From NCBI RefSeq assembly GCF_030704535.1, contig NC_081820.1, positions 22,519,001 through 22,583,000 of the forward strand: a DNA stretch of 64,000 nt. The letters run 5' to 3'. Positions 12,337 through 24,504 of this stretch are shown here, piece by piece. Every line of letters begins with the position of its first letter. The first letter of the stretch is position 1. The notes below the pieces were generated by a model that saw nothing but the letters and a program-made list of their open reading frames with translations, was not told the DNA's origin and searched no databases. This DNA comes from Vitis vinifera. Its lineage: Eukaryota > Streptophyta > Magnoliopsida > Vitales > Vitaceae. A program made the translations under genes and the position numbers.

Positions 12337-14191
12337 TGGGTAACCTCACATGTCTATTCCTTTGATTTTTTCTTGAGAAAAAAGTCAGCGTCTTCTAAGG
12401 CTTGTTCTATACCCCATCATTTCAGCTTGTTTGTCAGATTAAAGAAAATTTTGTTGTAGGATTGTTGAACAACTTATATTATGTGATCGGTGTGACAATA
12501 AAAAAATATGCAATTGGAGTTGATTACCACTGGAGTAGATTTCTTCTCATTTCTGGAGTGAATGAAAGTTGATTACATTCTTGCAGTCTTCTTCACATTT
12601 CTATCTTTAGCATGGACAATAACACCATTAAATCAAGACTTAAAGCTATCTAGTTGAACTAAATATGTTGATTCCAGAAGAATCTTTTGGTCATTCAAGG
12701 TTTGTTTCATAGATATTTTCATCATCCCATTGCATTGATGATTTGTGTTCCTCTACATATTTCTAGATATCAATTATTTTACAGGTTTCAGGCTGATTCT
12801 TGAACCTGCTGGAGTTTAATCTAACTTAATCCCCACCTACCCATTGCTTGGTATGACTAGAAGGACTTTGCATTGGTATGGAAACCACCTAACTGGCTCT
12901 GAAGCCAGCATTTGCTGTTGAAGCTATAGCATGTGATGCAGCATGTCACCAGAGGCTTTCTTGGTGGACATGGCTTAAACATGCTATTGGTGACAGGCAA
13001 ATTAAGGTGTAATTTGACCTAGTGACTCCTTACATGCTCTCTTTTGTAACTGTCCTTATGAATTAATTAACATTATTAAGCTTCGTGGCCAAGCATAATC
13101 ACAAAATTAAACTAATAATTGGTTGAAATATTATTTTTAATCACTCACATGAATAACACGAGGTTATAGATTACATTCTTCCTGCTGTTGACACTAGCAT
13201 TTTATAAATTAGAATTGGCAATTTGGATTTCAAGTCAGAGTATTTTAGCTTACATTTCTTGATTATTTTATGGAAAATTGCCAGCAATGTGCCCTAGTAT
13301 ATTTCATATTGCAACTGTTTGACCTAGAGGAGTTGCATCCAGGGGCTTTCCATGTGACCTCATGTTTGAACTTTAAAGCCCTGTTTTAGATTAGGTTTCT
13401 TTCAGAACCCCAAAACATAGTTTAGGTTTCTTTTAATAAAATGCATGCATACACCAGCCTTAATCACAGAAAATGATCAGTTCTTCTATTTGTTTCTCTG
13501 AATTGATGCTCTGTGAATATCCCTGTAGAGTATTGTCGAAAGACCTTATTATTTTTCAGTGTAATATGATGGCATAAATCTAGACATAAAAATTGCTATT
13601 GCTGGTTCAACTTTTTGGATCAAAACCTCTCCCTTGAGCCCTCTGTTTTGGCGTTTCTTGCGCATATTTTGGATCAGATAGGATGCGTTTGGTATGTGGG
13701 AATAGGATGGAAATGAAGATGAACCATAACACTAAGTAGAAGAGAGAAAATCAAAATCTTAGAGAGAGTAAGATTTGGTTACCATACAAGGGAATACTTT
13801 TATTCATATTCCCCTTGTAAAAAAACAACCCAAACACATTAATGAGTAGGAATGGAATTGATTTCCCATTCCCATTCTCTATTCCAATGTTTCAAACATC
13901 ACTATGCATCATAAAAGCACATGTAAGTACATATATATATGCAAATACACAAGCGAAAGGTCTTATTAGAAAAGTGGTGAGTAGTAGAGGGGAAACATGA
14001 ACAAATAAACCACCACATACAATGAATAGGGCGTAAGTGGTAAGCACACAAAGTGAAGACTTGCAATGAACTAAAAAGAATGTGATCTAACAAGCTTAAA
14101 CACCCCCCCAGATTCCATTTCTGCTATAACCCAATGAACCATTCTTCTTTATTTTTAGTTCTTCGTTCTCACTCAACAATGAAACAGTACC
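12337..14191. other. Intergenic region with 3' UTRs and one MITE-like element
   Basis: This holds the 3' UTR of the P4H-like gene and the downstream flank of the minus-strand dioxygenase. No gene is seen. Short frames here lack homology or codon bias. Confidence 0.4.
13682..13902. mobile_element. MITE-like element with imperfect terminal inverted repeats
   Basis: The left end GATGCGTTTGGTATGTGGGA is an imperfect inverted match to the right end, which reads GATGTTTGAAACATTGGAAT on the opposite strand. Both ends run into purine-rich GGAATAGGATGGAAATG / GGAATAGAGAATGGGAATG arms. Size (about 220 bp) and lack of coding suggest a non-autonomous DNA transposon. I could not define a target-site duplication. 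Confidence 0.4.
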
Positions 14192-15475
14192 TTAAAGAAG
14201 CTCCATGCATTCCCCAATACCAGCGAAATCTTTTACAGTGAACCCAACTTTCTCAAACTTCCCTTTCTCATTGCTCTCTCTGAACTTCAAATAGTCTGCA
14301 CAAACAAATGGTTGGTAGATCCTTGAATTCCCTTCTCCAACCACTTCATTGGGTGAAATTATTACCTTGTCATCTTCAAAACACCAAAAGAAAGCGAGGG
14401 AGAGCCGGTTTACATGCTGTTGTTTTAACACAACTCGGTGCTCAGATGATCTTAAATTTGCATTGCTCCAAGCTTGCATCAAGTCCCCAATGTTCACCAC
14501 CAGTGTTCCTTCACATGGGTTTATGTCCATCCACTTCCCTTCCTTGGATCTCACTTGAAGCCCACCAATCTCATCCTGATATACAATTGTGATGCAGCTC
14601 ATGTCAGTGTGCATGCCTAGCCCTTCTACTTCTTTTGTGCTCTCTGGTGGTGAATAGTTGTTGATTCTCAAATAACCATTGCAGTTGTTGAATTCGGATT
14701 CATATAGTCTCTTCTCAAAATCATTTCCTAGACACATCAGTACAACCTCAATCATTCTTTTTGAGAGCTGAGACATCTTGGTACAGTATTCCTGGAACAC
14801 CTCACTGTCAAAGCAAATGAATTAGTGATAGCAAAATGAAATGAAGCTTAACCAACATGAATGATCACAACTGCTAACTGGGCTGTTTCCAAGTCACAAG
14901 GAAATGAAAATGAATAGGTTTATTTGTGTGGTCATGCCTTTTTCCTTTCTTTTTTGTTTTTTTTGTTTTTTTTTGTTTTGTCTTCTTGTAGTTTCTGGAT
15001 GAGTCTATTTCAAAGCATGCTGACAACTCCCCTCTCAAAAAGACATGGAAAATGCATCAGAATGGGCTAATTTCATGCAACTGTGAAATGTTTAGTTTTA
15101 CCTGAATTCAGAATTCGGGTGGTTGAAGACTACTTCTGCAGAACTCTGTGCAGAGGTGAAGAAGTCAGGTCCAGAAACACGAAAACTCTCAAAGAAAGGG
15201 GAGGCAATGAAATGGGGAGTGTATGTCCTCAAGGATGATGAAGGCCCAACCTTGAGCTTGGAAACAGAAGGGAGGCAGAAGAGAGAGTTTGAGAGAGATT
15301 TGAGCTTCTTGAAAAGATCCATGGAGATTCCATGGTTAGTTATGTGGAAGAAACCCCATTCCTTGCAGGCCAACAAGAGGGATGAAAGAGATGATGGATC
15401 AAAAGGCTGAGACTGCCCAATGTCAAAAACAGGAAGCTCTATAGAAGTCTGAGACTCAGGCATCATCCCCATCAA
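14192..15475 (-). CDS. 2-oxoglutarate/Fe(II) dioxygenase, gibberellin 20-oxidase-like
   Basis: Two exons on the minus strand, 15475-15102 and 14804-14192, join in phase (AG|T) to give 328 aa, a normal length for the plant DOXC class. The N-terminal half has IELPVFDIG and CKEWGFFHITNHGI of the DIOX_N domain. The catalytic half has the iron triad H190-x-D192 (GMHTD) and H247 (SSEHRVV), and the 2OG-binding R258-L-S260. All cofactor ligands are present, so an active soluble oxygenase is expected. It resembles the proteins annotated as gibberellin 20-oxidase-like; the true substrate cannot be read from sequence and could be a hormone or a specialised metabolite. Its neighbour at 9-12.3 kb has a different 2OG oxygenase fold, is read on the other strand, and has lost its ligands. 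Confidence 0.88.
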
Positions 15476-17650
15476 GGAAAATGAGATATGGTTAGTTTTT
15501 CAGTTAGATTGGGGGGTTAGCACTGCTAAATATATAGGGAGAGAACATTATATTCACATGCATACTCAGATGTGAATGCATACATACTTGCATTATATGA
15601 TACAATGATTCTTTATAACTCATGCGTCAAAGGTTCCAGATTTGACATTTTTTCAGAGTTTAAAGCATCTGGAGGAATTGGTCTAGTGGTCCAAAACCTA
15701 GCACAAGCAAGGTTGGGATATGTTGTAGTCGTCAAGAAGAGTAATTTAAAATTGAACTAGGATCAATGAAAATACACGCTTGCATGGACATCTCAATAAT
15801 TTACTCTACATGTTTGGTGTTCTGGTTTATATAATACGCGAGGAAGAAGTTGTATGCCAAGTTTCATGGACTTCAATGCAGGAACAGCTATTTTAAAGGG
15901 CTTGGTACAGAACAGCTAGGCTGGTTCTGGAAGGATAATTTTAGGATTGTTTATTGTGAAGGTCAATGAAATGGAGTTGTTAAATGGGGAGCAAAGGGGA
16001 AGCAAGAAGCAGGAATGGTGGAGGTGTGCTGATATTTAAAGCTCTGTTATGAATGCATAGGCTTCTAAATTTTGGTTCTTTTCTGATGAAATTGTTGACT
16101 AGGTTCATTCATTATTTTCTACCTCAAAACAAGCAAATACAGCAAGGAAGGGTGATTTGTTTTCTTGGAAATGCTTTTCTGAATTGCTTCAGGGAGAAGC
16201 ATTTCCATCAAGCTTTTTGAAGAACTAGGCATAAGTACTGATAAATAATTTTCTCTGGATCCAATGGCACAGTTTTGACACTGCAAAAGGATTTCATTTT
16301 CTCCATTTTGCCTTAAAAGAAATCTACTATGACTATGTCTGGTTCTCGGGAAATGCAAAGGAAAAAAATAGAGAGAAAAAGTAGAAGAAAAAAATAAGTT
16401 AAAAGAAAATAAAAGATCGATTTAATTTATCTTTTACCATCAATTATTGTAGGCTATTTATCCACGCCCACATGTATCCAAGTTACATAAAGGGTAGTAC
16501 CCCAAACCTGAAGTATTCAACACATACACATGCAAAATTCAGTGACAAGTGACAACCCTAGGGCCATGCCCCTTTTTTATTTTTCCTAAGCTCCTCATAA
16601 AAAAACTTGAAAAAACACGCCCAAGAATCTGGCAAGCAATTGGTTCTGTGCTTGCCGCCCTATTCAACAATCCATCCTAGAACCTACTAGTATTTACAAT
16701 GCAAATATAGTATTCATTTGCTGACCACCTCAGTTTCCTAATGCTAGTTTCACTTAGGATAACTTAATGTTTTTGGTATTATTGAAAGTTGAAATCACAT
16801 CACATTTTTTAAGGATAATATTGATAGTTTTGAAGTTTAATTAAAGATTTTTATTTTTATTTATTTTTTTTATAGTTCTCCTTCATGTAACAAAGATCCA
16901 CACACATTAGATGGGAAAAGGGAGGAAAAGGAAAGAACCTCAAACTGGATATGATACCTGCTTCAAACTCAAAATGCTAACTATTCATCATAATAATGTA
17001 AGACAGATTACACTAAATGGAAAGAACCATTTACAACAAGTAGGTAAGGCATCATTTGGAGCAACCCATCAAATGTTCTTTAAGCTTTGAAATAATAATC
17101 ATCAAGCATCAAGTTTGGTCCAGTAAGAAAATGACAAGAGTTTTATATCTAGTGCCTCAGCACTTCATTTTCAACAGAGCACTACTTCAACCTGTGCCAT
17201 GATTGTTTTTAGCTTCTCTGAGAATCAGGGAAAAATTTCTTCTAAGAAACATTTTCTTCTAGGCAAAGTCACAAAAGGAGTGCCAACATTTTTAGAATTG
17301 GAATTAATTGAAGTTTGCTGAACTGGATCATTATTTACAAAAAAGATTCAATTTCAAGTCAATCCACCTAATTGGTTCCAAATCCAAACACATGCTATAC
17401 TTTTGTAACAATACAAGCAAATTAAAAAAGCAGCAATCTGTCCATTAATGTGAAGCTATTTGAAGCTAATTCCAACTTTCCAGCTAGAATTCAAAAGAAG
17501 ATTATATGTTAAGCATGACAAATTATTATTCAAACATATATTTTATTCAGTAAAAAGCATGCCTAAAGATGGGTTCCATTCAACTAGTGAACAGCTTTTT
17601 AAACATCACATGTGGCACCAGGCCTAACAATTGTGTATAATTTAGGAGGA
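15476..17650. other. Region without a recognisable gene
   Basis: The first few hundred bases hold the promoter and leader of the minus-strand dioxygenase. The remainder is AT-rich with short frames of no recognisable family. It may be intron or 3' flank of the CHCH-like gene further right. Confidence 0.35.
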
Positions 17651-17763
17651 AACTCTGAAGAAGACCAAAATGCTTCTAACTGTGGCTGACTTTTAGAGTA
17701 GTCACCCTTTTCTCCTCCAAGCAATTCTTCAGTGCCTAACAGGGAGACATTATTTTCTTCTGT
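17651..17763 (-). pseudogene. Decayed copy of the CHCH-like exon
   Basis: On the minus strand this aligns by eye with the coding exon of the CHCH-like gene at 19499-19651, for instance GAAGAAT/AATGCTTGGAGGA and GAAGCATT..GGTCTTC. The copy has an early TAG in place of the VE codons and has lost further frame, so it cannot code for the protein. It lies 1.8 kb downstream in the same orientation, which fits an old tandem segment duplication, perhaps inside a long intron of the parent gene. Confidence 0.6.
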
Positions 17764-19498
17764 CCGCAATTCTCCTTCTCATCCATTCCCTCCTGATCCA
17801 GAACTTTCATTTCTAAACCTGCTTCAATTTAATGCCAATGATTAGCAATTTCAAGCTTCCTTTTTATTCCCATAAACACCAAATATTTGCAATTAAAATT
17901 ACATGAGATAAATGTGGATGAAATTTACACCAAACTAATTGGGCACAAATTAAATTTTTAATTCATTTGTTGCAAGAAAATACATTGATCAACGAAATAA
18001 GATTTGTTTCAGATACTAATCAAAAGAACGAGAAAGGAAAAGTTGGGTGGAGTGGGCTAAGACAAGAAAAATCTTCAAAAAGAAAATTTAGGAATTCAAG
18101 CAGAAAGCAAAAGCTCATGATTTTGATAAAATCAAGATAGCTAATAGAATTTTTAATAGAATGTGAAATAGTCATGAACTTACAGATAACACAAAGAGCA
18201 AGAGAGATTCTGAGAGAGTGGATCCTAAATTAATCTCATGATATCAGTTTCTATGAGCCCCAGCCTATAGAGCTTATAAAGCCTTATTACAAAAGTCTCC
18301 AGCCACATAGAAAGACAATAGGACCAAAAGTAGCATTAACTGTGCATGCATCATGTAACCAGGTCAAGGTATACAAAAAGAAAAGGAAAAATGTAAAAAA
18401 AGGAATAACCTAGATTGTTCCAGAGGAACACAACACCTTATGCATATACATCTTGCCTGGTTTTTGTGAGCCACAGAACAATAGTTACATTTGAGGCTTT
18501 TTAGAGGTCTGGACTCATCACACAGAATGGAGGTCTTGCATTGTCCAACTGGTGCACCATATGGCCCACAGCCCAATAAAACTGAAGCTGATGGACTACA
18601 TAGATGTTTGATATACTAACAATGAGTAGTCAATTGGTGGACATAGCAGTTGGTGGAAGCCATCAATTTATAAAATGGAAACTCAAAATGTAATGACATT
18701 GAGCGCATTCCATACAAAAAGCATCAACTTTCCCCGCATTTGGTTTAACAGCTAGAGAAAATTAGGATGGGCCAAATCAGTAAAAGACTAGACATGTAAT
18801 TTACATTATGATCTATTCCATATACACTACATTGTCAAATTTGGTCTTTATTTATGAACAAATTATACAAACTAACAAGGACAATTTAGTATGTGCCTAA
18901 ATCTATAGGAGGAAATTTTTTTAAGTTTTAATCAAATGAAAGTAGAAAAATACTGCAGTTCCTAGTATTAGAGATCCCACCCAGCACAATCTCACCCCAA
19001 AGCCTCGCTGCACAATCCCGACACTTGTATTCATCTATAATGCACTTTCACACTGAAAGTTTCCCCATTAGTTCTACTATTGCATTGTAGCATACCATAC
19101 ATATCAGCTCTTCTTCTTTCTATCATCCTGTGGGAGCTGCTAAAAAAGGACTGAAGAGCTCTAGGATCCAATATTATTTCTTAGATTGAGGACATATTCT
19201 GTTCGTGGAAAATTGCACTATAAAACCAACAATTTTACATGGGAAAATATGCTTCTGATTTCATCATGGGCACTACCTCTACAGCCTTGTCAGACCAGAA
19301 CTATGTTTGATGATCTTCAATATGCACAGATTATCACAAAATAACTAGAAACTAAAAAATGCACAAACGAAATTTGAACTATTGATTGCCCGCCAGAGAG
19401 ATACGCATTCCAAAGCAACCAAATTAGCATGGGAAATGGGATACAATTGAAAATCAAGACATGCCATTTCAAAAACAAGAGAGTACAGAAGTATTGAC
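17764..19498. other. Probable downstream intron or flank of the CHCH-like gene
   Basis: No convincing exon was found. A downstream exon of the CHCH-like gene is expected somewhere in the minus direction if the donor at 19498 is used. A short Cys-rich minus-strand frame at 18364-18576 was considered and not accepted. Confidence 0.3.
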
Positions 19499-19651
19499 CT
19501 TTTGCGCAGATTGTGGAGATGAATCCGATTTCTTCAAAGAACAGGAAGACCTGAATGCTTCAATATGTGATTGGCATTTCACATAGTCCCCCTTGGTTTC
19601 CTCCAAGCATTTCTTCAGTGCCTCAACGTCACATGGTGACATTTTCTTCAT
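19499..19651 (-). CDS. Small CHCH-like (twin-cysteine) protein, first coding exon
   Basis: The exon encodes 51 residues ending at an AAG|GTCAAT donor. Cysteines at 7, 15, 26 and 37 lie in helices (CDVEALKKC, KCQSHIEAFRSSC) in the spirit of CHCH proteins, which are oxidised and trapped in the mitochondrial intermembrane space; the spacing (x7, x10, x10) is not a strict CX9C. If the donor is ignored, the frame stops at 60 aa (19469). A second in-frame ATG is codon 4. A leader intron may end at GGTTCAG just upstream (about 19697). A decayed copy of the exon is at 17651-17763. The small size and missing 3' exon make this a tentative call. Confidence 0.55.
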
Positions 19652-20002
19652 ACTTTCTGCTTTCTTCCCATTTTTTGGAATCGATACTTTTCAAAACGCC
19701 TGAACCAATCACAAAATCGATTAATTGAGTAAAACACGTAGATTCAATCGCATAAGCATTGAATCGTGCAAGAAATTCAAGTATTACTGTACTTGTACTC
19801 TGTTTGGTCGCTGAGAAAATAATACAAACAAAAAATTGAGCCAAGTTTGTTTTAATAAGCCCTAATTGTTTTAGTGCCCAGGCTTAAGCCTGGTTTCTAT
19901 CAAGAGAACCGCGAATTAGCCCAGCTCGGCCCAAGTTCAGGGATGTGGGGTTCTCTCGGCCCAACTTGAGATCCCTGGAACATTGGAAAGATGAAACGAT
20001 GG

Positions 20003-20019
20003 GAAACGACGGCGTTTTC
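20003..20019 (-). promoter_or_regulatory. ACGACGGCGT motif upstream of the CHCH-like gene
   Basis: GAAACGACGGCGTTTTC sits about 350 bp upstream of the CHCH-like start codon. It is a near-palindrome of the same type as the pair at 178-193 and 218-233, which suggests a shared promoter element. Confidence 0.4.
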
Positions 20020-20099
20020 ATCTCGACACCACGAATTTTAATGAGTAACCTTGCCTGCTCAGAGAACCTAAGGAGCAACTATTACATACATTGGAAGAT

Positions 20100-22165
20100 G
20101 TTAAATACATTCATCTAATTTCTCCTATCACCTAATTTTTTTATGGGTTAATTTCAGTCACTTTTCCTCGGGTTTTGATTAAATACATCTGATCGTATTT
20201 GTTTAGAGTTTTATACACTTTCTATGGCATTTGAATTTTTGCTTAATTGAAAACTTAAAAACTGTATTTAATTAATCGAATATAATAACAGAATAAGAGA
20301 TGAGATAATATATCATATCTTATATTTAATTGGTGATAAAATATAATAAGTTATCTTATCACTTATCTTATTTTATCTTAAACATGAAATAAGATAAATA
20401 ATGGTTAATATTATTTTCCATTTTTTTATATCTCTTATTTATGAGATATGCTTATCTTAAGTTAAAGTATAGGATATACATATAAAAAAAATATATATAT
20501 ATTCTTTTTATTAATTTTTTAGTTTTTTATATTATTTATTTTTCAAATAATAAAGTTTAATTAAGAAATTAAATTTATAGTTAAAAATAAAAACTAAAAA
20601 AATTTATGAAATATATGGTAAGATATATAAATTTTTTATGGTATTATTTAATATATAAATTTTTTTATATATTGAATAATGTAATATTATATAATAATTT
20701 TATTTATAAAATTTAAATATTTTAATCATAAATATTATTATTTAATAAATAATTAATTTTTAATAAATTTTAATTTATTGAATAATTTCTAAATATCAGT
20801 AAATGGCTGAGAAATTTCATATATTTTTAATAATAAATATTGAAATGAAAATATAATTTTTATCTAAATAAATATAAAAAATTAAAAAGTAAAATTTTAT
20901 TTTTATTTATTTTATGAATTAAATATAAACATGACATAATATAATTTTTTAATAAATTTTAAATTATTGAACAATTTCTAAATATCCTAAGAAATTTCAT
21001 ATATTTTTAATAATAAATATTGATATGTAATATAATTTTTATTAGATATATAATACCTTAAAATATTACGGCTATTAGATAATAGTTTTAAAAATTGGAT
21101 AGTATCAACGAGTCAAAAAAGCCTTTTCTTTTTTAATATTTATATTGTTTTTTTATTTATATTTATTTATTTATTTTTAATTTATCTTTTATTTTGAATT
21201 TATATCATCATTTTATTTTTAACTACTTTCTTATCTCATTAATTCTATTTTAAAAAAATTACTCTCACTTCACTCTTAATTTTTTTTTTAATATTTATCC
21301 TTTTAATTTTAAAATATTAAAAACATAATTTTACTAAAAAAAATGCTACAATATAAAAAAATTAATGAAACCCTAATATTTTATAAATTAAAATTAATTT
21401 GATAAGATAAATTATTAATAATTTTAATTATTTAAATAAATTAATGTTAATAGAAAAAATTGTAACCTCATATTTGTAATAAAATTTTATAAATTAAATC
21501 TCAAATAAAATATTTTATATAAATCAATTTAATTTTTTTATTTAAAATGTAATAAAACATGTTTTAATAAAAATATTTAATTTTTTTTTAAAAAATAAAT
21601 ATAAATATATTAAATGAATTTAAGCTATTTTTTAAAATAAAAATTTAATAAATATAATTTATAGTCATACTTATATCAATTACACTTATAAAACAACTTT
21701 AAAATGTGTATTTTTATTTATTTTATCATTTTTGAAAGTTTCCAATCATTTTAATGAATTTTGAACTATTTTTATTTTATCGATATTTTTTGTTAGATAT
21801 ATATTTCTCCGATATATCCGTAATATTCAAATATCGATATATCTGTATTTACCAATATTTTAAACAAGAGATAATAAAAGTAATTAGAATAAATGTCACT
21901 AAAAAAGTAAAATAAAAATATGAATTTAAGAATAAATAAATTATCTTTATTTATTACTTAAAATTGTTTTTACTTTAAATTATACTATTAAGTTATTTTA
22001 CTAAATATACTTAATTTATTTGATAATTTAAATTAAGTATTAAGTGAATTTTAAGTCGTTAAGTAGGTTCACAAAAAATAAAAAACAACCCCCAAAGAAT
22101 TATAAATTTTAGTAAGGAAGCTACAACACGTTTCCAAAAAAAAAAACCTTCTTTCTCTTTGTTTC
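20100..22165. other. Very AT-rich intergenic block with internal repeats
   Basis: No gene is seen. About 20745-20860 and 20940-21045 are imperfect copies of each other (both with TTCATATATTTTTAATAATAAATATTGA-type cores). 21895-22070 is a reverse-oriented partial copy of the MITE-like repeat at 296-1190. The last 100 bases hold the promoter and leader of the first F-box gene. Confidence 0.45.
21895..22070 (-). repeat. Partial reverse copy of the 296-1190 MITE-like repeat
   Basis: Words such as AAAATATGAATTTAAGAATA and AAGTTATTTTACTAAATA match the complement of the left half of the repeat at 296-742. It ends about 200 bp before the F-box start codon. Confidence 0.5.
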
Positions 22166-22273
22166 TTGATTCTGAGTCTGAATCCAACTACAAATTGGAG
22201 TCGAATTAATAAAATCAGATCCGTACATTCCAAATTCTTTACCTTTGCCTTCTTCATCCTTGAGAAGACGATT

Positions 22274-23641
22274 ATGGCTTCAGGTTCAGGTTGGGGACGG
22301 CTTCCAGAAGCGCTTTTACATTCAATATTGGATTACATGGTCCCCATTGACGGCCGGATCAAGTTCAGCGCCGTGTGCAGCCAATGGAGACGAGTTGCGT
22401 GGGAGCATTGCCGTGAGCTGCGCTCTAAGCATACACAACAACTTCCATTACTCATGGTTCCCACCCCAGACAACAGCAAGGTAAGACGTAGTCTGTACAG
22501 CGTCACCCGCAAAACCCTATGTCGATCCCAGTTATCGGTACCTCATAATAAGAGGTGTTGCGGGTCTTCCCATGGCTGGTTGATTACCGTCGATGATAGT
22601 TCTGTGGTCACCTTGTTCAACCCTTTTTCTGGAAAAATCATTTCTTTTCCTCCCCTTCGAAGATTAGAATCTGAAAAACGGCTCGTACGCGAATATGCTG
22701 GAGTGGTGGATTCATCATGTCGTAAACAAGTGATGGAAGAATTCAGCTCATCGGAAAGAGAAGAAGAAGAAGATGAGGCGGAGGAAGAAATCAACCATGA
22801 TTACCAGGAAGATGAGGGAGAAATCAATGATATTGCAGAAGAAGAAGAAACTGAGGGTGTTCCAGATTATATGAACGGAGCAGATAAAGTTTCCGAGAGC
22901 GATTATTCCATCTGGAAGGCCGTGCTATCTGTGGATCCCGATCTAAACCCAAGTGACTACGTCCTTATGGTCATATGCGGCATTCAGAAGAGGCTAGCAT
23001 TCATTCAATCAGTTGATAAAGACTGGACTTACATTAGCAAAAAATCATGTTCCACTCGGAACATACGTCGTCCCGCAGGCAATATCGCCGACATTAAATA
23101 CTCCAAAGGGATGTTTTATGCCCTTAATGAACGGGGTGGCCTTTTATCTTGTGATGTCAGCGGAAGTCTGAAAGTGAAGATGATCACTCCAAATGATATG
23201 TCCTTCTCCTTCAAGAGGAAGCTCTATCTTGGAGAATCCTCAGGTGGGGATCTATTACGGGTGATCAACGTACTCGACGAAAAGTTTAGGACCATTGAAT
23301 TTGAGGTTCATGGACTTGGAGATGGATGTGGTAGAGCAAAATGGAAGCAGGTAGAGAGCTTGGGTGATGCAGCCTTGTTCTTGGGAGACAACCATTCAAT
23401 TACGATTCTAGCATCTGATTTTCATGGATGTCAACCAAATTCTATATACTTTTCCCACAATCATTCTGAATTCATGGCCGTTCTTGATGGGGGTGTTTTG
23501 AAATTGCTTTATCTACAGTGGGCGCCTTATGACATTGGAGTATTCAACTTAGAAGATGGAAAATTCGCACGACATCACGTATTGGATCCTTCTCAGAGGT
23601 TAATGCCTCCTCCGATATGGATTTTACCAACTCTTATGTAA
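22274..23641 (+). CDS. F-box protein with DUF295 (KIB-type) domain, copy 1
   Basis: A single-exon gene of 455 aa. The start was placed at MASGSGWGRLPEAL because both other family members in the window begin at the same point; an in-frame ATG 36 codons upstream falls in the leader. Residues about 7-46 are the F-box (LPEALLHSILDYM, KFSAVCSQWRRVAW), which binds SKP1 in SCF ubiquitin ligases. The rest is the DUF295 beta-propeller-like part, with CGSSHGWLITVDD, TLFNPFSGKII and the C-terminal PYDIGVFNLEDGK and PPPIWILPTLM. A strongly acidic Glu/Asp insert at about 160-205 interrupts the domain; its length differs among the copies. It presumably selects a substrate for ubiquitination; which is unknown. 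Confidence 0.9.
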   Translation: MASGSGWGRLPEALLHSILDYMVPIDGRIKFSAVCSQWRRVAWEHCRELRSKHTQQLPLLMVPTPDNSKVRRSLYSVTRKTLCRSQLSVPHNKRCCGSSHGWLITVDDSSVVTLFNPFSGKIISFPPLRRLESEKRLVREYAGVVDSSCRKQVMEEFSSSEREEEEDEAEEEINHDYQEDEGEINDIAEEEETEGVPDYMNGADKVSESDYSIWKAVLSVDPDLNPSDYVLMVICGIQKRLAFIQSVDKDWTYISKKSCSTRNIRRPAGNIADIKYSKGMFYALNERGGLLSCDVSGSLKVKMITPNDMSFSFKRKLYLGESSGGDLLRVINVLDEKFRTIEFEVHGLGDGCGRAKWKQVESLGDAALFLGDNHSITILASDFHGCQPNSIYFSHNHSEFMAVLDGGVLKLLYLQWAPYDIGVFNLEDGKFARHHVLDPSQRLMPPPIWILPTLM

Positions 23642-23756
23642 AGCATACAAATTTCTAATTATTATTATTATTATTGTTCCTTTTGTTTTAAGGATGATCA
23701 TTATTATTAAACTATGGTTAAATTCATTTTTAAATGAATTTATTATATTTTGGACT

Positions 23757-24504
23757 AAAATTTTAAATGTATTTTAAATTTCAAATCAAGTTAATTTTTA
23801 ATTATTTTTAAAAACAAATCAATTTAGAGATTAAATTAACTTGCATCCTGTAATCTAATTCAAACCAAATAGACTTTGAATAAGTTTGGTTTGATTTAAT
23901 TTTTTTCATCTAATTAATTATTTTTCTAAAAAATTGATATTGTCATAATTAGTTTGGTTATGTTTGGTCTCGGAAAATATTAAAGACAAAAAATTGTTAA
24001 AAAAATGATTTTTTCATATTTGGTTTCATTATAAAAAATATAAAATAAAATTTAATATAATTAAATTGGTTAGAAATTTATAGATTTGAAAATTATTTAA
24101 TCTTTATATAATTTATTAATTTTAAATCTATTTCAAAAATTTTAAATGTATTTTAAATTTCAAATCCAAGTTAATTTTTAATTATTTTTAAAAACAAATC
24201 AATTTAGGGACTAAATTAACTTGCATCCAATCACTAATCTAATTCAAACATACCAGTTTGATTTAATTTTTTTTTCATCCAATTAATTATTTTCTAAAAA
24301 ATTGATATTGTCATAATTATTTAGGTTATGTTTGGTCCCGAAAAATATTAAAGACAAAAAATTCTTATAAAAAAAATGATTTTTTCATATTTGGTTTCAT
24401 TATAAAAAATATAAAATAATATAATATAATTAAATTGGTTAGAAATTTATGAATTTTAAATTATTTAATCTTTATATAATTTATTAATTTTAAATATATT
24501 TTTA
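23757..24504 (+). repeat. Tandem duplication of about 375 bp downstream of F-box copy 1
   Basis: Two direct copies, about 23757-24136 and 24137-24504, share long words such as AATTTTTAATTATTTTTAAA and TTTGGTTTCATTATAAAAAA. Part of the same sequence recurs at about 38220-38440 downstream of F-box copy 2, so the flank was duplicated with the gene. Confidence 0.75.

Noticed and set aside
18364-18576. Cys-rich 70-aa minus-strand frame, considered as a second exon of the CHCH-like gene
   Set aside because: No suitable acceptor in the right phase was seen and the cysteine spacing fits no family I know.
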